DNA of 64,000 nt from positions 1 to 64,000 of IMG/VR virus record IMGVR_UViG_3300020442_000013. One strand, 5' to 3'. Below the pieces are notes generated by a model, which was not told the origin of the DNA, made no database searches, and worked only from the letters and a program-made list of their open reading frames with translations. Source of the stretch: a virus. Each line of letters opens with the position of its first letter. Position 1 is the first letter of the stretch. The position numbers were made by a program, and so were the translations under genes. This document shows positions 23,233 through 29,560 of the stretch, piece after piece.

Positions 23233-23424
23233 ATGAATAGAATAGGAAACCTTGGAATACTACTAGCGGGAATTGGCTTTTTACTTTGGGGCCTGGGAAG
23301 TGCAGTAGATTCCTATATTATACTGGAAGACTATCGTTGGGAACAGGAAATGATGCAGAACGAGACTAGTATATACAGAGAAGACTGGTTAGGTACTCAA
23401 GAACTATTCAAAATGGGTGCTTAG
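23233..23424 (+). CDS. 63-aa single-pass membrane protein
   Basis: ATG at 23233 after AAGGAGAT. One helix (IGNLGILLAGIGFLLWGLG) and an acidic tail. An in-frame start at 23176 lacks a ribosome-binding site. Function unknown. Confidence 0.5.
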   Translation: MNRIGNLGILLAGIGFLLWGLGSAVDSYIILEDYRWEQEMMQNETSIYREDWLGTQELFKMGA

Positions 23425-23425
23425 A

Positions 23426-23518
23426 ATGACAGCATTGGAATGGTTCTGTATAGCATTCGTAATCCAGGCAATCCATGTTGCTGTCACTGGTGATGTGGTA
23501 ATGATACCACTTAATTAG
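23426..23518 (+). CDS. 30-aa membrane peptide
   Basis: MTALEWFCIAFVIQAIHVAV, one helix, one base after the previous gene. Weak support beyond layout. Confidence 0.35.
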   Translation: MTALEWFCIAFVIQAIHVAVTGDVVMIPLN

Positions 23519-23521
23519 ACT

Positions 23522-23623
23522 ATGACTTGCTTTTTGATGTGTGATTCCTACTATACTGCCATTGGCTTGTACGGTGTAGGCATCATCCTATTTGCTCTGT
23601 TCGTAATGTGGCTGAGTAGGTAA
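23522..23623 (+). CDS. 33-aa membrane peptide
   Basis: MTCFLMCDSYYTAIGLYGVG then a hydrophobic helix. Three bases after the previous gene. Weak support beyond layout. Confidence 0.35.
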   Translation: MTCFLMCDSYYTAIGLYGVGIILFALFVMWLSR

Positions 23624-23635
23624 GATAGACTAGAT

Positions 23636-23686
23636 GGCCCCGCTGCTGGATCTGAGGTTGAACAGATTGGGTGCAGGCCCCGCTGC
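23636..23686. repeat. CCCCGCTGC repeat pair
   Basis: GGCCCCGCTGC at 23636-23646 and 23676-23686, 40 bp apart; same sequence as the pair at 10806-10847. Confidence 0.5.
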
Positions 23687-23710
23687 GGTCTCCATGGTTC
23701 TAGAGGGGTC

Positions 23711-23718
23711 GATAAATA
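23711..23718 (+). promoter_or_regulatory. Late promoter GATAAATA next to a start codon
   Basis: GATAAATA, five bases, then ATG at 23724. The mRNA should begin at or near the start codon. Confidence 0.5.
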
Positions 23719-23723
23719 TTGAT

Positions 23724-23897
23724 ATGGATAGAAGAGAACAGATAACACAGATGCTGAAGGATCGTATAGCACGGTTCAAGAGGGAGAATGCCCACATATG
23801 GGAGAAACCTAGTAGGCTGTTTAAGGATGAACCCAAAGAGCCTGAGAAGAGGGAACTCACACCCGCAGAGAAAATGAAACGTGATCTAGGGTTCTAA
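23724..23897 (+). CDS. 57-aa basic helical protein, possibly leaderless
   Basis: From the ATG at 23724: MDRREQITQMLKDRIARFKR, then a charged tail ending KMKRDLGF. The frame stays open upstream to an ATG at 23634 through the CCCCGCTGC repeats, but that start has no ribosome-binding site and the late promoter fits 23724 better. Function unknown. Confidence 0.5.
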   Translation: MDRREQITQMLKDRIARFKRENAHIWEKPSRLFKDEPKEPEKRELTPAEKMKRDLGF

Positions 23898-24347
23898 AAG
23901 TATTTGAACTATGCCTCTCGTCACCTCAGACGAACCAAAATTTTCTATAGTTGAAACCGTGGGAAAATGTGAATCTCACCGTGATTTCCATACGAGAGGG
24001 GCCTCTTAACCCTGATCTAAGGGCCCTGTACGGTGCCTTAAAACCCCCCTTATCCTGAACCACCCTGATCGGCCTGAAGGCCTCTATACGCTTCTCTTAC
24101 ACGCTCTAAGAAGGGGTCTGAACGGTCTGAACTCTTTACTATGTTCTTAACACGCTCTTAACGCTCTGAATCAACTCTGTGCCCTAACCTTTTGAAATTG
24201 TTGGATTTTTTGGCCTCGGGAGCTGTCTTTTCGCTCGCCCTCGCCTCTACTATGTATTATCCAATAAAATCAATGTGTTAGCAGTCAAAGTTAATGTAAT
24301 GGATGAGGAGGGGTGTCACTAATATCGTTCTTTCACCTAAGTCATTG
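23898..24347. other. Noncoding region with hairpins and GTCTGAA/CGCTCT repeats
   Basis: No convincing gene on either strand over 450 bases. CCTCTCGT (about 23912) pairs with ACGAGAGG (about 23991) and encloses ACCGTG/CACCGTG motifs. Around 24040-24185 short words recur: CCTGA, GGTCTGAAC, ACACGCTCT. The minus-strand early promoter at 24550 reads into it after a short gene. Could hold an origin or a structured RNA. Confidence 0.45.
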
Positions 24348-24503
24348 TTATTGTTGGCTTTTTCGGGGTCTACCTCGTTCTTTCCGTTCTTCTACGTAAC
24401 CTCTTGATTTTGTTGGATTTTTTTTGGAGACACACAAGTCAGAATTCGGCCAGCCTGTAGCCCTTTGCTTTTTTTCTGCCCCTTGCTGTTTTGCTTTATC
24501 CAT
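24348..24503 (-). CDS. 51-aa basic protein with AT-hook-like motif
   Basis: MDKAKQQGAEKKQRATGWPN and later KERGRPRKSQQ. RGRPRK is the core of AT-hook minor-groove DNA-binding motifs. It is the first frame after a perfect minus-strand early promoter, but no ribosome-binding site is visible. Probably a small DNA-binding early protein. Confidence 0.45.
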   Translation of the reverse strand: MDKAKQQGAEKKQRATGWPNSDLCVSKKNPTKSRGYVEERKERGRPRKSQQ

Positions 24504-24549
24504 TTTTTTGCGGACGGGGTCGCTTAAAGCAGTTTCTTATTATGTTTAT

Positions 24550-24578
24550 ACTATAGCACAAACAACCCACATTGTCAA
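24550..24578 (-). promoter_or_regulatory. Minus-strand early promoter
   Basis: Minus-strand AGAGGTTGACA, 17 bp, TATAGT, followed by ATAAACATAATAAG, the full early consensus. Divergent from the promoter at 24613. Confidence 0.85.
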
Positions 24579-24612
24579 CCTCTTTTTCGCCAAAAAAAAA
24601 ATAAATTAGGGG

Positions 24613-24641
24613 TTGACTTTTGGACAAAATGAGACTACTAT
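24613..24641 (+). promoter_or_regulatory. Early promoter
   Basis: GGGGTTGACT, 17 bp, TACTAT; divergent from the minus promoter at 24550-24578. Confidence 0.75.
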
Positions 24642-24672
24642 GTATATAACAATTAAGCAATAGGAGGGCACA

Positions 24673-24810
24673 TTGCAAAACTTACTAAACAAAATTACAC
24701 TTTGGTTTTTGAACAGAGCATACGAGCAGATGGAGGCTAGTGGCGACTTGCAGAACGCAGACGATGTGGCTGAGCATATAGAAGATTATTTTACTAATTT
24801 TGTAAAATAA
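24673..24810 (+). CDS. 45-aa proline-free early protein, TTG start
   Basis: TTG stands exactly where ATG stands in sister cassettes (GAGGGCACA then TTG). MQNLLNKITLWFLNRAYEQM then an acidic helix. No proline; serine only by AGY. Function unknown. Confidence 0.5.
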   Translation: MQNLLNKITLWFLNRAYEQMEASGDLQNADDVAEHIEDYFTNFVK

Positions 24811-24813
24811 CGG

Positions 24814-24842
24814 TTGACTTTTGAGCAAAATGAGGTTATTAT
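24814..24842 (+). promoter_or_regulatory. Early promoter
   Basis: CGGTTGACT, 17 bp, TATTAT. Confidence 0.85.
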
Positions 24843-24875
24843 AATATTAACAATTAACAATAAATGAGGGCAAAT

Positions 24876-25379
24876 ATGATAAACACAAAAAACTTAACAG
24901 CAGATTTTAACGTAGATTTACACGTAAACGATTGGACAAAAAACATAGTAAACACAATTAGGGTTGTTGAAGACAGAGATGTGTTTACACAAGTTGAAAA
25001 AGATTTTGTGATACAGTTTTTGGTAAACACGCTAGACGGCTTAACACACATTAACATTGAAAGCAGACAAGAAGGTGCAGGCTTTTACAGAATGTGTGAT
25101 GCACAGGAAGTTATGACGCACTTAACAACATTGTATGATAACAACAATGCTAATGAAAGCATAGATGATAGCAAAATAGGCTGGCAGTTTACACTTGCAG
25201 ATGCTGCAGATGCATTGTTAGGCTACGATACAGAATACAGGGATTGTATTACAGAAAATTTTGATGATGCTTGTAATGATGCTTGTGAGGACAAGTTTTG
25301 GCAACAACACGCAGACGCAGATTTTACTACACTTGCTGCAAGAATATTTGCTAAAAACGGTTACAGCTGCTACGAATAA
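24876..25379 (+). CDS. 167-aa proline-free acidic early protein
   Basis: GAGGGCAAAT precedes the ATG at 24876. Asp/Asn-rich, helical (LADAADALLGYDTEYRDC, NFDDACNDACEDKFW), four or more cysteines, no proline. The gene has no TC or CC. Function unknown; strong acidity could fit a DNA mimic. Confidence 0.6.
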   Translation: MINTKNLTADFNVDLHVNDWTKNIVNTIRVVEDRDVFTQVEKDFVIQFLVNTLDGLTHINIESRQEGAGFYRMCDAQEVMTHLTTLYDNNNANESIDDSKIGWQFTLADAADALLGYDTEYRDCITENFDDACNDACEDKFWQQHADADFTTLAARIFAKNGYSCYE

Positions 25380-25395
25380 AACGGTAAAAAAAAGG

Positions 25396-25424
25396 TTGAC
25401 ACTATAGCATTTGTGTGCTATAGT
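25396..25424 (+). promoter_or_regulatory. Early promoter
   Basis: AAGGTTGACA, 17 bp, TATAGT; GCTATAG also occurs in the spacer as an inverted copy (CTATAGC). Confidence 0.85.
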
Positions 25425-25459
25425 GTTACTATAATTACAAAAGCATACGGAGGGCAACT

Positions 25460-25885
25460 ATGCAAAACACACGTTATGAACTACTAAACAAACTACAAGC
25501 TAAACTTGGGGACGCGATTACTATTTACGACGAGTATGAAGGCGAGCACAGACTGAATTTTTATAGTGTAAGCATAAACTTGGGAACAGGTTTTGCTGGG
25601 AACTACAAAGGTGGTTACTGGGGCGATTGTAATATTAAGAATGACGAGCTTAAACTTGCATTTGTATATGGGGACGTATACGATGAAGGTGAAGAGTGTT
25701 TTGGTGAGGGTACGGTACAATTAGAATATGCTGACGGTAGCGGACTTGCATACACAGGCGAGTTAGATAAACTTGTAGAGCGTAAGGTTGAAGAGCTTAC
25801 AGGCGGACTTATAACTTGTAGCGGTAGCGAACAGGGAATGCAGGGAGACGATTACTTGAGTGTAGACGTAGACGAGGCTGCATAA
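25460..25885 (+). CDS. 141-aa proline-free early protein
   Basis: GGAGGGCAACT precedes the ATG. Gly/Tyr/Asp-rich beta-type middle (NLGTGFAGNYKGGYWGDC), acidic tail. No proline, no TC or CC in the gene. No family recognised. Confidence 0.6.
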   Translation: MQNTRYELLNKLQAKLGDAITIYDEYEGEHRLNFYSVSINLGTGFAGNYKGGYWGDCNIKNDELKLAFVYGDVYDEGEECFGEGTVQLEYADGSGLAYTGELDKLVERKVEELTGGLITCSGSEQGMQGDDYLSVDVDEAA

Positions 25886-25890
25886 AACGG

Positions 25891-25919
25891 TTGACATATT
25901 GGATGTTGTGTGCTATATT
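25891..25919 (+). promoter_or_regulatory. Early promoter
   Basis: CGGTTGACA, 17 bp, TATATT. Confidence 0.85.
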
Positions 25920-25949
25920 AAAGCATAATAAAAATTAAGAGGGCAATAC

Positions 25950-26219
25950 ATGACACACTTAACAATTTATGCACTAGCACATGACAGCAATAGCACTGAG
26001 GACGTTTATATAAGTTTACATGACAAAGTAAAACTTTACATAAAACTAGCAGACAGCACAGGCAAAGCACTTGTGCAGCGTAGCGTCTCAAATTTTAAGC
26101 AGGCAATAACTGCATTGCAATGTTATAACATAACACACGTAGACATAAGCTACAACGTGGACGTAACAGACAGCATAAACAAACTAGCACACAAAATATA
26201 TTTGCACTATTTAAAATAG
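25950..26219 (+). CDS. 89-aa proline-free early protein
   Basis: GAGGGCAATAC precedes the ATG. Alpha/beta with repeated SLHDKVKLYIKLAD-like strands. The only two TC dinucleotides of the tract fall in one GTC TCA pair. No family recognised. Confidence 0.55.
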   Translation: MTHLTIYALAHDSNSTEDVYISLHDKVKLYIKLADSTGKALVQRSVSNFKQAITALQCYNITHVDISYNVDVTDSINKLAHKIYLHYLK

Positions 26220-26232
26220 TGCTTATATAGTA

Positions 26233-26246
26233 CGACCCCGCTGCTA
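26233..26246. repeat. Single CCCCGCTGC repeat
   Basis: CGACCCCGCTGCTA, identical over 14 bases to the copy at 10805. It ends the TC/CC-poor tract. Confidence 0.5.
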
Positions 26247-26282
26247 AGACACAGAATAAATGAGAAATTGGCAAATAAGAGG

Positions 26283-26311
26283 TTGACATTGTAAATAGAC
26301 TATGCTATAGT
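26283..26311 (+). promoter_or_regulatory. Early promoter
   Basis: AGAGGTTGACA, 17 bp, TATAGT, then ATAAACATAATAAGG; full consensus with the TTGGCAAATAA box. Confidence 0.9.
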
Positions 26312-26335
26312 ATAAACATAATAAGGAGATGGCAC

Positions 26336-26524
26336 ATGAAATGTTCGATTTGTAAGACGACTATTAAGAAGGATCCCCTAAGCGGTTGGGATGGTGGACA
26401 CAATGCAGAACCGGCAAGTCCGGGAAGATGTTGTGATGATTGTAATACGCACATTGTTATCCCTCTGCGTATTAACAATTTGTTTGCGGCTTCGAAGCCG
26501 ATTCCTAAAGAGGCACAATGCTAG
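26336..26524 (+). CDS. Small zinc-ribbon-like protein
   Basis: 62 residues. CSICKTTI and CCDDCNTH give two CxxC-type knuckles (treble-clef or zinc-ribbon look), with GGHNAEPASPGRCC between them. This layout recurs in phage proteins. Normal TC/CC use, unlike its left neighbours. Confidence 0.65.
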   Translation: MKCSICKTTIKKDPLSGWDGGHNAEPASPGRCCDDCNTHIVIPLRINNLFAASKPIPKEAQC

Positions 26525-26823
26525 ACAACTGGAGAACCGACTTTGACTGGACCGATCCTGAAGACGCTCCGGTCAGTTGGTCCGAGTTGGACGCTGAGTT
26601 AGAGAAGCAGAAAGCTCCTTGGGACCGGCCTGAAGCCCAGCAGACCCTGAAGGTCCGATTCGTCAATGGCGGCTCTGTAGGATGCCTTAGGACGGCCTCT
26701 GTAGTCAGACAGGAGCTCTGCGAACAGACTCTTATGCCGCTCTTAATAATCCAAGACCCTTGGAACCCACAGGAGACCCTAACCTGTCGTTGGTATGACA
26801 ACGAATGGGTCCATGAATCATAG
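26518..26823 (+). CDS. Early protein, 101 aa
   Basis: Overlaps the previous gene by 7 bases; AAGAGG upstream. Trp/Asp-rich start (DNWRTDFDWTDPEDAPVSW). GC-richer than its neighbours, with many CCTGA and GGTCC words. No family recognised. Confidence 0.5.
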   Translation: MLDNWRTDFDWTDPEDAPVSWSELDAELEKQKAPWDRPEAQQTLKVRFVNGGSVGCLRTASVVRQELCEQTLMPLLIIQDPWNPQETLTCRWYDNEWVHES

Positions 26824-26887
26824 AATAACCTGGCGTCTTATTAGGTCGGGAGATGTTCGAAGTTCTTTCGAGGCCGAAAGGCGAGAG

Positions 26888-26928
26888 GCATTATAGCACA
26901 TTTTATGCTATAATGCAAGTATTTTTTT
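26888..26928. terminator. Bidirectional terminator
   Basis: Stem GCATTATAGCA / TGCTATAATGC, 7-base loop, then ATTTTTTT. Lies between convergent genes. Confidence 0.8.
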
Positions 26929-27271
26929 AATTACTTAAATAAACGTAATTTTCTAAATTAATATTTTGCATTGCTGTATTTTCTACAACTTTATAAAATA
27001 AGCTGCTTTCATCGTAGTATGTAATGTTGTTAGCAAAAATTTCCATAATACTTTGTAAGCTAACATAATCGTTAGTTTCGTTTTGCACATATAAACATTG
27101 TAGTTGTGCAAAAATGTTAGCACTATTTAAAAAATAACTTGCACAAGTACAATCCATTTCCACAATTTGTAAATTATTGTAGCAATTTTCAATTACTTTG
27201 TACAATGTTTCCATGTGTACACTTTTAGTTTTAGTTGTAGTTGTTTTAGTTATTGTTTTTAATTGTTGCAT
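26927..27271 (-). CDS. 114-aa proline-free early protein on the minus strand
   Basis: MQQLKTITKTTTTKTKSVHM, then Asn/Tyr/Leu-rich helices with three cysteines near the middle. No proline. The start at 27271 fits the promoter at 27311-27339 and an AAGGCAG leader; a longer frame from 27322 would begin before the transcript. No family recognised. Confidence 0.55.
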   Translation of the reverse strand: MQQLKTITKTTTTKTKSVHMETLYKVIENCYNNLQIVEMDCTCASYFLNSANIFAQLQCLYVQNETNDYVSLQSIMEIFANNITYYDESSLFYKVVENTAMQNINLENYVYLSN

Positions 27272-27310
27272 ATAATACTGCCTTTTTTTAGTTAATGTTT
27301 TATTGTGTTT

Positions 27311-27339
27311 AATGTAGCACATAATTTTCCAAAATGCAA
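27311..27339 (-). promoter_or_regulatory. Minus-strand early promoter, variant
   Basis: Minus-strand CGGTTGCAT, 17 bp, TACATT in the context GTGCTACATTAAACACAATAA. Divergent from the promoter at 27385. Confidence 0.7.
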
Positions 27340-27384
27340 CCGTTTTTTTCCAAAATATTAAATTAAAAAATGGTAAAAAAAAGG

Positions 27385-27413
27385 TTGACAGTAGCAGAAA
27401 ATTGTGCTATTGT
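27385..27413 (+). promoter_or_regulatory. Early promoter
   Basis: AAGGTTGACA, 17 bp, TATTGT. Confidence 0.8.
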
Positions 27414-27446
27414 TAACTATAAAATAAAAAAGCGAAAGGGCAAAAG

Positions 27447-27647
27447 ATGGGAATGAGCAGTTATATTTTAGATTTAGAAGAGCAGTTTGACACAAAGGTG
27501 GTTGAAGCTATTAAAGAGAGCGAGCACGTGAGTGAGGCTATTGCTGGGGCTATGAAGCACAGAGACTTGGTTGCTAATTGGACAGACGACGAGATTGAAG
27601 ACTATGTGCATGACGGCTGGAACGAGGTTTGGAGAGATTATTTATAA
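27447..27647 (+). CDS. 66-aa proline-free acidic early protein
   Basis: AAAGGGCAAAAG precedes the ATG. Acidic, helical, ends in WTDDEIEDYVHDGWNEVWRD. No proline. No family recognised. Confidence 0.55.
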   Translation: MGMSSYILDLEEQFDTKVVEAIKESEHVSEAIAGAMKHRDLVANWTDDEIEDYVHDGWNEVWRDYL

Positions 27648-27663
27648 TTTGGTAAAAAAAAGG

Positions 27664-27692
27664 TTGACAATTGAATTTGTTTGTGCTATAGT
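27664..27692 (+). promoter_or_regulatory. Early promoter
   Basis: AAGGTTGACA, 17 bp, TATAGT, then ATAAGCACAATAAG. Confidence 0.9.
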
Positions 27693-27720
27693 ATAAGCAC
27701 AATAAGAGAACGAGGGCAAA

Positions 27721-27903
27721 ATGCAAATCATCAGATCAAAGAAATCATTGGCTACCCTAAACAACCGGAGGTTCTTCACCCCACCTACCTTGGCAGAGAT
27801 ATGCGAGAACCCAGAGTGGAAGCCGATCACCCTGCCAGACGAGCTAGACGAGCAATTTAACTTTTTTGACATTTTGGATAAAAAAAGGTTGACATCCGAA
27901 TAA
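27721..27903 (+). CDS. 60-aa early protein with a promoter in its 3' end
   Basis: GAGGGCAAA precedes the ATG. Contains prolines (FFTPPTLAEICENPEWKPIT), so unlike the neighbour to the left. The last five codons contain the -35 of the next promoter. No family recognised. Confidence 0.5.
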   Translation: MQIIRSKKSLATLNNRRFFTPPTLAEICENPEWKPITLPDELDEQFNFFDILDKKRLTSE

Positions 27904-27917
27904 CGGTGTGCTATAGT
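27889..27917 (+). promoter_or_regulatory. Early promoter inside a gene end
   Basis: AAGGTTGACA, 17 bp, TATAGT, then ATAAACATAATAAG. Confidence 0.9.
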
Positions 27918-27945
27918 ATAAACATAATAAGAAAGCGAGGGCAAG

Positions 27946-28167
27946 ATGGCTAGACAAGAAACAAACAGACTTTTAGAAATGATCGACGAGGGGTTGCTAG
28001 ACCCTAAAGAGGTCGTCACCATGTGCGTGAAGTACATGAGCGAGGACGAGGTTGCGGACATGATGGACGCTAACGAATTGTCCGAAAGGTTCGAGGAGGA
28101 CTATGAGGACGATGGGCAGCCGGACTGGCACCAAGAGTGGGAAGACTTTGGGGAGTGCTACGAATGA
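27946..28167 (+). CDS. Acidic early protein, 73 aa
   Basis: GAGGGCAAG precedes the ATG. Helical and acidic (LSERFEEDYEDDGQPDWHQE). No family recognised. Overlaps the next gene by 4 bases. Confidence 0.55.
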   Translation: MARQETNRLLEMIDEGLLDPKEVVTMCVKYMSEDEVADMMDANELSERFEEDYEDDGQPDWHQEWEDFGECYE

Positions 28168-28346
28168 GAGCACTCTGCATAGGATTGGCATTCTTCTGCG
28201 CCTTTGTAGGCGTAGGGGTGCTTGAGGATTGTGGCGGCGACTGTATTCCAGAAGACTACAATGCGGCCTGGAGATGGGTGGTCGCGATAGTGGCTGTGAT
28301 GGGTACGGCGTTCTTCGGCTTTGCCGGGGCTGTGATAAAAAGGTAA
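28164..28346 (+). CDS. 60-aa two-pass membrane protein
   Basis: ATG at 28164 by ATGA overlap. Helices at about 3-20 and 38-57 with CGGDC between them. Function unknown. Confidence 0.5.
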   Translation: MRALCIGLAFFCAFVGVGVLEDCGGDCIPEDYNAAWRWVVAIVAVMGTAFFGFAGAVIKR

Positions 28347-28354
28347 AAAAGAGG

Positions 28355-28383
28355 TTGACAAACGGTTTGAGAGACTGTATTAT
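28355..28383 (+). promoter_or_regulatory. Early promoter
   Basis: AGAGGTTGACA, 17 bp, TATTAT. Confidence 0.85.
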
Positions 28384-28413
28384 ATAGGTAACAATTTAGA
28401 AAGAGAGGGCCAA

Positions 28414-28878
28414 ATGGGAACAAGATCAACGATAGCAATGAAGAAGCCAGAAGGTGGCGTGGTTGCGATATACTGTCACTGGGATGGATACCCTGCCCAC
28501 AATGGGGTGATCCTGAATAAGCATTGGACAGACACAGACAAGATAGCTCAACTGATTGGGCTAGGAGACTTGTCAAGCCTAGGTACAGAGCTAGGCGAGA
28601 AGCAGGACTTTGACAATAGGGAGACCCAATCGGATGGTTGGTGCTTGGCCTATGGCAGAGACCGTGGTGAGACGGATGTAGAAGCCCGTCACTATCCAGA
28701 CGTTGAGTCCTGGATTAAGTCTAAGGCAGAGAGCTGGTGCGAATGGGCGTACCTGTGGGATGGAGAAAATTGGCTAGTCCACCAAATCAAGGACGAGAGC
28801 ACGGAGTATCCTGTGTTCGACTTTGCTGATGTTGTATTATTGCAACACCAAAAAGAAATCGCAGAAATGGCAAAATAA
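28414..28878 (+). CDS. Conserved phage/plasmid protein (MGTRSTI type)
   Basis: 154 residues. MGTRSTIAMKKPEGGVVAIY then CHWDGYPAHNGVIL is a pattern common in phage and plasmid proteins; function unknown. GAGGGCCAA precedes the ATG. The MAK-stop end lies in the next promoter's box. Confidence 0.7.
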   Translation: MGTRSTIAMKKPEGGVVAIYCHWDGYPAHNGVILNKHWTDTDKIAQLIGLGDLSSLGTELGEKQDFDNRETQSDGWCLAYGRDRGETDVEARHYPDVESWIKSKAESWCEWAYLWDGENWLVHQIKDESTEYPVFDFADVVLLQHQKEIAEMAK

Positions 28879-28881
28879 TGG

Positions 28882-28910
28882 TTGACATTCGAGTCAACCG
28901 ATGCTATTAT
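28882..28910 (+). promoter_or_regulatory. Early promoter
   Basis: TGGTTGACA, 17 bp, TATTAT; box ATGGCAAAATAA. Confidence 0.85.
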
Positions 28911-28960
28911 GTGTATAGTTAAGTTAAACAAACCAATCAGCCTAAGGAGGGCTAAACGAT

Positions 28961-29296
28961 ATGGCTACAAATAAAACTTTTACCGTTGCTGGTGTATCAA
29001 CTCTTAAAGGAGTGACGAAGGTTCGATTCGCGAACGACTTCGTAAGCAGAATCAAGGTTCTGGATAAGAACGGTCACACTGATGTGAACTTGAAGGAGTT
29101 CGATAAGGCGATGACCAAGGCAGAGATTTGCCAGACTTTGATCAACGATCCGGACTTCCAAGGTGAAGCCGCCCAAGGTGCCATCAGTGAGTTTGTGGTG
29201 AGAAACTGCAAAGACATGGCTCCTAAAAAGGCCACACCTGTGAGCGATACTGCTGACATGGAGACACAGGTTGACGTAGAGCTAGAGACAGCCTAA
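28961..29296 (+). CDS. Early protein, 111 aa
   Basis: AAGGAGGGC precedes the ATG. Starts with a beta hairpin (TFTVAGVSTLKGVTKVRFAN), then helices and a Thr/Val/Glu-rich tail. No family recognised. Confidence 0.55.
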   Translation: MATNKTFTVAGVSTLKGVTKVRFANDFVSRIKVLDKNGHTDVNLKEFDKAMTKAEICQTLINDPDFQGEAAQGAISEFVVRNCKDMAPKKATPVSDTADMETQVDVELETA

Positions 29297-29381
29297 ACAA
29301 CGTCAGGGGTGATGCCCAAATACATCCGACGGTGGCCAAGGTCAGCCACCACCCCCTTTAACAATATTCAATAGTGAGATA

Positions 29382-29468
29382 GCCGCCATGGTGGAATTGG
29401 TAGACACAACAGACTTAAAATCTGTCGGCCCTCGAGCTGTCCCGGTTCGAGTCCGGGTGGCGGCACCA
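29382..29468 (+). tRNA. tRNA-Leu (anticodon UAA)
   Basis: 87 bases with the long variable arm of class II tRNAs. Acceptor GCCGCCA/TGGCGGC, anticodon stem ACAGA/TCTGT with loop CTTAAAA, T-loop TTCGAGT, encoded CCA. Confidence 0.95.
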
Positions 29469-29472
29469 CTCA

Positions 29473-29549
29473 CTGCCCTTAGCTCAGCTGGACAGAGCAA
29501 CGGCCTTCTAAGCCGTGGGTCCCGGGTTCGAATCCTGGAGGGCAGGCCA
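29473..29549 (+). tRNA. tRNA-Arg (anticodon UCU)
   Basis: 77 bases, acceptor CTGCCCT/AGGGCAG, anticodon stem ACGGC/GCCGT with loop CTTCTAA, T-loop TTCGAAT, encoded CCA. Four bases after tRNA-Leu. Reads AGA/AGG, frequent in this AT-rich genome. Confidence 0.95.
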
Positions 29550-29560
29550 ATGCAAAAAAA

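Larger units (their letters stand above)
24592..26085 (+). other. Tract free of TC and CC dinucleotides
   Basis: Read base by base, the plus strand has no TC and no CC in 1,494 bases, although C is frequent (always after A or G). It spans four promoters, their leaders, three complete genes and most of a fourth. A TCTC at 26086-26089 is the only break before the CCCC at 26236. Confidence 0.95.
26889..27371 (-). other. Minus-sense tract free of TC and CC
   Basis: The plus strand has no GA and no GG over 483 bases, so the minus strand, which is the coding sense here, has no TC or CC. It covers a gene and its promoter. Confidence 0.95.
27352..27727 (+). other. Plus-sense tract free of TC and CC
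   Basis: 376 bases with no TC or CC on the plus strand. It covers the promoter at 27385, the gene 27447-27647, the next promoter and its leader, and ends seven bases into the following gene. Confidence 0.95.

Noticed and set aside
24040-24190. CRISPR array
   Set aside because: The repeated words are short (7-10 bases), irregularly spaced and not separated by uniform spacers.
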